Source: Bacillus tequilensis KCTC 13622
GTDB lineage: Bacteria; Bacillota; Bacilli; Bacillales; Bacillaceae
Reading direction: 5' to 3'
Assembly (NCBI RefSeq): GCF_000507145.1
Contig: NZ_AYTO01000029.1
Location: forward strand, 1-64,000
Length of the DNA: 64,000 bases
The position numbers and the translations under genes are program-made. This document shows positions 57,973 to 64,000 of the stretch, piece by piece. Each line of letters begins with the position of its first letter. The stretch's first letter is position 1. Under the pieces are notes generated by a model. The model made no database searches. It was not told the DNA's origin and saw only the letters and a program-made list of their open reading frames with translations.

Positions 57973-60522
57973 CTAAAGGTTAGGGTCTATTCCCATTGCC
58001 TTTAATTGATTCATAATAAAGTCATGCTTTGCTGTGAACTTGTCACGTAAGAAAGGACGGTTGATAGCGTACATCATAAATGCCTCCGCAAAATCCTCAG
58101 CTGGCCCAAAACAACCATAGTCAGATACGGGAGCTAGCTTGCCATTGTCTAAAACAGTCCCTGAACTGCTTTTGGTAAGTTCATCGAAAGTACCATCAGA
58201 CTTTCTAACCCAACCGCTGATATTTAACCATTCTTCCATTTCGTGCAGCTTGACTCCTAACTTATCAAAGCCATAGTTGGATACAGCGTGGCCCATCTCG
58301 TGAATTGCTACCTCTGCTGCTACATACGGAACAAAGTTATCGTCTGTCATCTCTTCTTTATAGTAGGTTAAATACTCACCACCAACTACAGGATTCCCGA
58401 AACCATTTGCCGATTTGATGTAGTCATAAGGTCTGTGTGCCTTGGCTGCTGATAAGGAATAGTTTAAGAGTTGAGGCTCGAAATTAACTAGTGACCTGAA
58501 TGTAGAAAGAATGTTCTCTTTTGTACCATCTGTGTAAGAAACAGTTACTACATTATCCAAAACCCAAGCACCTACTACCCCACTGTCAGATTCATCTTCT
58601 TCATATACGTTGTTGAAATCCATCCAGTCGTAAACCTCACTCGGTACTTTGCTGATTAGAGGGATCATCTTATCTAATGTATCCCCTGACAAAAATCCCT
58701 CCGAACCAGGGAAAAAGTTCACTGGTTTTTGTAGCTTTACTGACATATAGATCGAGGCTCTTTGTAGATCTGACAAGCACGATAAATTATCAGCAGACCA
58801 GTCTCTAAATTCTGTCCACGTCTTATTTAGATTTATTTTTCCGGCTTGGGCGTCGGAGATGGTCTTCCATAGAAGTTTGTGATAATCTTCTACGTTTATT
58901 TTTGAGTTGGTAAGCTTGTACTTTGAAGAAGCGTCATAAAAGAAGTCTAGCCAATCGTTTCGCCCTTCCCAAAAAGTGACGCTCAATTCCCTGCCAATAC
59001 CTTCCTCATTATTTAGCATATACTCCTGAGTAGCGGGGGAAGGTTTCCAATAAACATCGCTGATTGTATTTACTGGCACTGACCCGTCGCATAAATAATT
59101 GAACCGGTATTCCGCCGGCTGGTCTCCCTGATCGTCGGTAGGTTCTTCATCATTCGGCTGGGGACTCCAAGGACTTCGGGTAGATTCGGTGGGCGGCTGA
59201 GGATTGTACGGCAATTCATCACAATCCCCACACCAGTGAGGGAATTTCAGCCTATCTCCTTCCATTAAATTGATGAGAGGGATTAATACAATATTAGGTA
59301 TATACCCTATGACGCCGTCCTCAGGGTGCATAACTGTCGCCCTAGATGAGTGGATTTTTTCACTATACCTTGACGGATGAAAGCCGTAGTTATAGTAACC
59401 GTAACGCAGGTAGTTCCATGCTCTAGGGTATTTTCTTGCAAACTCTTCTTCTTTGTCAGTCCCTAAAGATTTTTTGACCTTTCTTAACTCTTCTCTAGTA
59501 GGAGGCATTTGGTTAGGTGGGGCATTCCAACGAAGAAAATGTTCCTGGTATCTAGAACCGTACTTTGTCTTTTTCACCATCACTGAATCAATTCCGTTTG
59601 AAGGATGGTGAACGTAATTGCGAGTAATAGGTTGTAGCGTATCAGTCTTTTCTTCTACATTATCGAAGTCGAAGAATTTCCCGACTTGCGTACCCCCTAA
59701 CATAGCTATCGGAGTTTCATTTGGCTTAGTTGTGTTTTTGGTTACAAGGTTTCCGAAAAAGAAAGGGACTAAGGTTACTCCGTTATCCTCCCACATTGGT
59801 GCAGAGTCAACTTTCAATGTAAAGAAGGCACTGGTTTCATCAAAAACACCTCTAAGTTGTATTAAAGAATCGGCCCACCAGTTTGTGTTGGTCTTGTAGT
59901 TCAATTTACCGATGGACGCTACATGTTCTCCAGTATCTCCTTTTAGTTTCATAGTGATTATAGGTGACTGTTTCATATCAGGGTGGTAGTCATTTTTGTT
60001 ATGGTACTCAATATCTAAACTTGCTTTATGGACCCCAACACCACTGTCATCACCTAAAACAGTTACTGGAGTTGCCTTTCCTCCGCTAATAAAATGGGTA
60101 TAACCCTCATACTTATCTAAGGTGTATGCATAAACGGTAGTATAGTCTACAAAGTCCTTATAAAAATTAACAAACCATTTAAGTAAATCCTTTTTATTTG
60201 TTGGTAGGTCCTTTGTTGAAATTTTCACTGCTCCTGTCGATTGAGCAAAAGCAAGTAACTGATTGTCCCATCGTCTAAAAATAAGGTGTCTTGTTATGCA
60301 TAGCATTCCTTCGGTCGGAAGTTCAGGAGAAGTGTATCCTTTACTTGTTTTTACAAACAGACCTTTTTCAAAGCTGATTTTATAAAGGTCGACTTTAGCA
60401 GCGTTCTTATTGAAGTCTTGCCACCAATAGTTACCTGATTTATCTTTAAAGCGTCTAAACACTTTATCAAACAAGTCATCTAAGAAACTATCATGTCTAA
60501 GTGTTTCTTCGACAAAAGGCAT
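57973..60522 (-). CDS. Tail paralogue fused to an HExxH metallopeptidase domain, 849 aa
   Basis: Residues 1-430 are a family member (QSPIITMKLKGD, TNWWADSLIQLRG, HHPSNGIDSVMVKKTKYGSRYQEHFLRW, HPEDGVIGYI). A Pro/Glu/Asp linker (about 431-475) leads to a C-terminal region with EVAIHEMGHAVSNYG (HExxH at about 739-743) and a downstream GPAEDFAEAF glutamate, the zincin arrangement of anthrax lethal factor-like (ATLF-type) peptidases. It may cut a cell-surface or wall protein at adsorption. An ATG with AAGGGGG is chosen over a longer frame. Confidence 0.75.
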   Translation of the reverse strand: MPFVEETLRHDSFLDDLFDKVFRRFKDKSGNYWWQDFNKNAAKVDLYKISFEKGLFVKTSKGYTSPELPTEGMLCITRHLIFRRWDNQLLAFAQSTGAVKISTKDLPTNKKDLLKWFVNFYKDFVDYTTVYAYTLDKYEGYTHFISGGKATPVTVLGDDSGVGVHKASLDIEYHNKNDYHPDMKQSPIITMKLKGDTGEHVASIGKLNYKTNTNWWADSLIQLRGVFDETSAFFTLKVDSAPMWEDNGVTLVPFFFGNLVTKNTTKPNETPIAMLGGTQVGKFFDFDNVEEKTDTLQPITRNYVHHPSNGIDSVMVKKTKYGSRYQEHFLRWNAPPNQMPPTREELRKVKKSLGTDKEEEFARKYPRAWNYLRYGYYNYGFHPSRYSEKIHSSRATVMHPEDGVIGYIPNIVLIPLINLMEGDRLKFPHWCGDCDELPYNPQPPTESTRSPWSPQPNDEEPTDDQGDQPAEYRFNYLCDGSVPVNTISDVYWKPSPATQEYMLNNEEGIGRELSVTFWEGRNDWLDFFYDASSKYKLTNSKINVEDYHKLLWKTISDAQAGKINLNKTWTEFRDWSADNLSCLSDLQRASIYMSVKLQKPVNFFPGSEGFLSGDTLDKMIPLISKVPSEVYDWMDFNNVYEEDESDSGVVGAWVLDNVVTVSYTDGTKENILSTFRSLVNFEPQLLNYSLSAAKAHRPYDYIKSANGFGNPVVGGEYLTYYKEEMTDDNFVPYVAAEVAIHEMGHAVSNYGFDKLGVKLHEMEEWLNISGWVRKSDGTFDELTKSSSGTVLDNGKLAPVSDYGCFGPAEDFAEAFMMYAINRPFLRDKFTAKHDFIMNQLKAMGIDPNL

Positions 60523-60526
60523 AGAA

Positions 60527-60985
60527 TTAACCCCCTTGTGCGGTTGTATTATCTCTGAGTCCTTGGTAATTGACCCAAGCGTACTTAGACTGCCCGCCAC
60601 GATTATTGAATTTAAAAGTTATGGTTTCACCCGCTTTAATTGACTTTACAGCCATTAGCTGAATTCCTTCCGGTACATCTTTGGTATAGATATTCTTGCA
60701 GATGTAATTGATAGGTTGATCATCCTTAACAAAAACACTCCAACTATCGGTCGGATGGTATCTATTTGCACCTACTGCAATGCTAGTCAATTCTATATCC
60801 ATTGGAGGTGTGTATTCTGCAACAAATTCCCCAACTTGCCCCGGGATCTCCAGTAAAATCCCCTCAGTGTAGGGTACAGTCTTTGTTGGCATGAATGGGT
60901 AATCTAAACGTCCTCCATTAAGGTGTCCGACCTGCCCTACTCTATCTAACTCGCCACCAACAACTATATTTGCACCAAAGGACAT
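60527..60985 (-). CDS. Virion-region protein, 152 aa
   Basis: Unrecognised beta-rich protein (EIPGQVGEFVAEYTPPMD, TITFKFNNRGGQSKY); the second part resembles a small jelly-roll. It ends four bases before the protease-fused tail gene starts. Confidence 0.6.
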   Translation of the reverse strand: MSFGANIVVGGELDRVGQVGHLNGGRLDYPFMPTKTVPYTEGILLEIPGQVGEFVAEYTPPMDIELTSIAVGANRYHPTDSWSVFVKDDQPINYICKNIYTKDVPEGIQLMAVKSIKAGETITFKFNNRGGQSKYAWVNYQGLRDNTTAQGG

Positions 60986-60988
60986 TGG

Positions 60989-61771
60989 TTACACCTCACT
61001 TTCTTCTTCATCGAATTCTTCGTATAGGTCTTCCTCGTACTCAGAACCAGCAAAATCCTCAGTCACCTCAACTTCGACATCTAAAGGTATGTCCTCGGGT
61101 TCAGAGGGATCGAATCCGTCAGCCCAACCGTTTTCAGGAGGTTCGATGTCGTCTTCGGGGAGGTATTCTGTATCTGCATAATCCTCAGCCTCATCGACTT
61201 CTGTATCATACCCTTGGTCAGATCCACCACCGTCATAAAACTCGTTAGGATCATCGAATGTTTCAGTATAGTCCTGTTCTACATCTAAATCGATCCACTG
61301 GTTATCTTCGTAATATGTTAGGTCAACTTTTTTAAAATCTCCGTAGCCGCCTTCTCTTACAATGTTGGCAGTTATACCCTGAGTCCTCTCCAGGAATTGC
61401 GTAGCTATATCCACTTGGACAATCATTAAGTTGTTGATGTATTCATGATCAGGGACTGTTTCAGGTACAGGCGGATCTAACCCACGAACTAAAGAAATGG
61501 TATCAATTGCCCCATTTCGGTATACTATGAACACTTTCTTTATAACCCTAGGGTCAATAATGTTCGAAGTATCCCGTTCAACCTGAAATGATTCTACTTG
61601 CCATTGATAAGGATTTAAGGCCGCTGAATCTGAAATACTTCCGTCTACCTCTCCTTTCAACAGAGGGCTTTCAAATTGATGGGATACCCCTTTACCTTGA
61701 TTTAACTTTCTATTTATTAAGTCCAGAATCGGGTACACATCGTTTACATTCATGTAGTTACTTTGAGTCAT
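60989..61771 (-). CDS. Virion-region protein with very acidic tail, 260 aa
   Basis: The N-terminal 165 residues are globular and unrecognised; the last about 95 residues are an Asp/Glu/Tyr-rich low-complexity tail (DGGGSDQGYDTEVDEAEDYA). Acidic tails may shield a basic surface or act as an assembly scaffold. A TTATAATG lies before it on the minus strand, following the terminator of the next gene. Confidence 0.6.
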   Translation of the reverse strand: MTQSNYMNVNDVYPILDLINRKLNQGKGVSHQFESPLLKGEVDGSISDSAALNPYQWQVESFQVERDTSNIIDPRVIKKVFIVYRNGAIDTISLVRGLDPPVPETVPDHEYINNLMIVQVDIATQFLERTQGITANIVREGGYGDFKKVDLTYYEDNQWIDLDVEQDYTETFDDPNEFYDGGGSDQGYDTEVDEAEDYADTEYLPEDDIEPPENGWADGFDPSEPEDIPLDVEVEVTEDFAGSEYEEDLYEEFDEEESEV

Positions 61772-61802
61772 CTACTCACCAACTTTCTCCAAGCATTATA
61801 AG

Positions 61803-61842
61803 AAAAAACAAAGGTATTCCTAACAGAATGTAGGAATACCTG
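61803..61842 (-). terminator. Terminator of the baseplate-like gene
   Basis: AGGTATTCC / GGAATACCT, a 9-bp perfect stem, then TTTGTTTTTT on the minus strand. Confidence 0.9.
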
Positions 61843-61858
61843 ATTAGACAGTACCTTA

Positions 61859-64000
61859 TTAAACTATCCTTGCTTTACTTACAACACTCTTAGGGGCAGT
61901 CCCAGGGCAATACAAAGTGTATTTCCACCCGGTCCCGTAACTGACGCCTCCTTCATTAATTTTAACTTTAATTTCCCCATCTGACGGTCTGTAATAAAAT
62001 CCGATTGGTCCACCGTCACCATGACTAACAGGTTTATCAAGTGCAAATCTTTTCTTACTGCCGGTGTAGATAGCTATTCTATCCTTTGCTTCATACATCT
62101 CCCACTCAACATAAACATAGCCAGCTTTTGTCACCTTGTGTGTGAATGAGGAAGAACCGTTGCCCGATTTTACAGTCTGACCACATGCGACTTTGTTTTC
62201 ACCTTCTACATCCTCAGGAGAAGTTTCAGGAGGGATATTGTAAATCGGCTTATCCTTATAATAGGAATTTGTATCTTGCCAAGTCATTTCTAAAAAGTTG
62301 ACCATACCTTCCTTATTGCCGACAAGCCTATTACCTTTAACGATGTAGTACCCTGCGGTTGACGTTGTTTGATCGTACACATAGGCCCCGTCTAACACTT
62401 CGATCATAGGATTACCTTTTACTACAGCATTGTAAGTCCTAGCTTGCCGTTTCATATCAAAAAACAATTTTTCTGCGATATCCTCTTTCATCCCTCTTGC
62501 GTTAGACCCATAGCTCTCATCTACCCATTCAGAGACTACCTTTGCAGTTCTCATCTTACCTTTTGTTGATATTAACAAATCCTTGTCAACAAAATGCTCA
62601 ATCTGCCCCCCACTACCGACAATCATAAGATGGTTTCGTACACGAGAATGGTCTACAGAAGAGGTTAGAGAGTGAAGATTCTCACTGTCAATAAATTCCC
62701 ACTTTGCGTCTACAGCTGTTAGATTTCTTATGTTCTCTAAACGAAATGTGCCATACCTATCGCAGTAAGCTCGGTACATTAGATCACCAATCAACTCTTG
62801 AATAGCGTCAGAGGCTCTTGTACCTTCTGTAAAGTCTATCGCCTGTACGTATGGATTTTTATATCCATAGGCGTCTTTGACAGTAGATATTTTTTTCTTG
62901 ACGTACTCTTTTTTCTTAGAGTCCCATACAACGGCAGTTTTACCTCCACGATCAATATCAATATAGTAGGTTTCTTCTATAACTGCGTCCGGGTACTCTA
63001 AGTCATCCTCAACTACCCTCCAACCTATGAGTCCTGACTCGTTAACGATGTTATGCACGATTGCAGATTTTACCCACATGACGACAGGCTCCTTTTCATC
63101 CCCGTGGATTTCATCCCTCCTAGGAAATGTTAAAATCCTATCAAAGACGTGTTCCTCCAACTCATCGTACATATCTACACAATTTATTGAAATTGTACTT
63201 GCTTCTGAGTCTTCTTCTATTTCCCCCTTAATTCGTCCCGTAAAGACCCTTACTAAGTTTTCACCGTATCCAGCATAGATCCGTACAGGAGTTGCTTCAC
63301 TTAGAACGTGTCTTACCGCTCCCTGTTCATAATAAGACATGTCTGAATCTCTTCTGTTCTCAGGGAATACTGTCGTTCTTGTGTAAGTTGGGGAGTACGT
63401 ACCTAATTTGTTATCTAACGTAAATCTCGCCGTACCTACCCTGCTGTCAAAATGGGTGCTTACTTCCCATTCAGTAATATCTTTCTCTATAGCAAAGGTG
63501 GTCTCATATACAAATGCTCCAGTATCTAACCACACGTCTCTCTTGCGAGCAACAATGCTTTCTTTTACATACGCATTTTCCACCTCGACCACTTTAAAGC
63601 ACTTAATGCCGAACTCTGCTTCTCCACTTACGTTATCTATGGTGAAATCAAGAATGTGGGAATTCACTCCCGCCTGGTCACTTACTGAATATTTACCGTA
63701 AATAGGTGACTCGTAAGTTGGTTTGACCGTATTGTTAGATTTGGTATACCGTTTGACAACCAACCCATCATAGGTGACGGTTACTGAATCCTCGTCCTTC
63801 AAGTTTGCAAAATAAGCGTACTCGTAGTATCCGTCCGCAGAGAAATTATGCTTATAACCAAAGTCCTTAACCTGTCCCTTTTTTATGTTCCCGCTAAAAC
63901 CTATATACCTTTCTCCTGTTGTAAGCGATGTAAAGTGTTTTATATTTTCTTTACCAATCCAATTACTGCTAAGGTCGGCATTCTTATCAAAACATTTATT
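61859..64000 (-). CDS. Baseplate/tail hub-like protein, N-terminus beyond the window
   Basis: The reading frame stays open to the last base, so only the C-terminal 713 or so residues are seen. A FDSRVGTARFTLDNKLGTYSP and VRIYAGYGENLVRVFTGRIKG block resembles phage tail hub or baseplate proteins, with a later DLMYRAYCDRYGTFRLENI segment. The C-terminal 120 residues repeat the domain that ends the 519-aa protein (PIGFYYRPSDGEIKVKIN, WKYTLYCP). Confidence 0.7.
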   Translation of the reverse strand, partial: NKCFDKNADLSSNWIGKENIKHFTSLTTGERYIGFSGNIKKGQVKDFGYKHNFSADGYYEYAYFANLKDEDSVTVTYDGLVVKRYTKSNNTVKPTYESPIYGKYSVSDQAGVNSHILDFTIDNVSGEAEFGIKCFKVVEVENAYVKESIVARKRDVWLDTGAFVYETTFAIEKDITEWEVSTHFDSRVGTARFTLDNKLGTYSPTYTRTTVFPENRRDSDMSYYEQGAVRHVLSEATPVRIYAGYGENLVRVFTGRIKGEIEEDSEASTISINCVDMYDELEEHVFDRILTFPRRDEIHGDEKEPVVMWVKSAIVHNIVNESGLIGWRVVEDDLEYPDAVIEETYYIDIDRGGKTAVVWDSKKKEYVKKKISTVKDAYGYKNPYVQAIDFTEGTRASDAIQELIGDLMYRAYCDRYGTFRLENIRNLTAVDAKWEFIDSENLHSLTSSVDHSRVRNHLMIVGSGGQIEHFVDKDLLISTKGKMRTAKVVSEWVDESYGSNARGMKEDIAEKLFFDMKRQARTYNAVVKGNPMIEVLDGAYVYDQTTSTAGYYIVKGNRLVGNKEGMVNFLEMTWQDTNSYYKDKPIYNIPPETSPEDVEGENKVACGQTVKSGNGSSSFTHKVTKAGYVYVEWEMYEAKDRIAIYTGSKKRFALDKPVSHGDGGPIGFYYRPSDGEIKVKINEGGVSYGTGWKYTLYCPGTAPKSVVSKARIV

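Noticed and set aside
1..64000. tRNA, rRNA or CRISPR arrays
   Set aside because: No tRNA-like T-loop/acceptor pairing, rRNA-like sequence or spaced identical direct repeats longer than the 7-bp array at 135-221 was seen by eye.

Overview
The window looks like part of a large phage, prophage or phage-plasmid genome of a low-GC Bacillus, probably close to the B. subtilis/B. pumilus group. The evidence is a full-length Bacillus-type flagellin, a Rap-Phr quorum-sensing pair (a family typical of Bacillus), AGGAGG-type ribosome sites with frequent TTG/GTG starts, many very small genes in tight overlapping operons, and a long block of virion/tail-fibre-like proteins. No terminase, capsid, portal or DNA polymerase is visible, so this is only part of a larger genome.

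Layout. Positions 1-9,000 form an accessory zone. It holds a PD-(D/E)XK nuclease behind a GTCRCCA repeat array, small membrane proteins (one toxin-like), HTH proteins, a methyltransferase and a phosphoesterase. It also holds a two-gene CBASS-type defence module (S-4TM effector plus CD-NTase, minus strand), a candidate structured small RNA, and rap-phr. Positions 9,100-31,700 are a plus-strand nucleic-acid and regulatory region: cytosine methyltransferase, ATP-dependent ligase, HD hydrolase, RecB/Cas4-like nuclease, RuvC-like resolvase, RecA-like recombinase, thioredoxin, a vWA protein, two sigma factors, a dNMP kinase, an HU-like protein, a Gam/Gp157-like protein, a PcfJ-like protein and a MazG-like protein. 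Two virion-like proteins (11309-11986 and 15373-16422) are embedded there. Positions 31,785-34,962 (minus) carry a flagellin-CsrA dicistron followed by the lysis cassette (amidase plus two membrane proteins). A XerC/D-type recombinase lies at 35,070 (plus). Positions 35,991-64,000 (minus) carry fibre, adhesin and baseplate-like genes, including at least four paralogues, one fused to an HExxH metallopeptidase domain. The last gene runs off the window.

Regulation. A repeated element, CGCAACT - exactly 16 bp - CGATNANTA, sits upstream of genes or operons at twelve places, ten on plus and two on minus. It is unlike the sigma-A consensus and most likely is the promoter class of one of the two encoded sigma factors; it precedes both sigma-factor operons. 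In contrast, accessory genes (toxin-like peptide, HTH protein, CBASS, small RNA, recombinase, one minus-strand orphan) have recognisable host sigma-A promoters, which suggests expression in the uninduced state. The csrA-hag pair has a SigD-like flagellar promoter and a leader hairpin with a near-consensus CsrA site. This suggests a phage-borne module that could silence host flagellin and replace it.

All functional calls come from reading motifs by eye; no database search was run.
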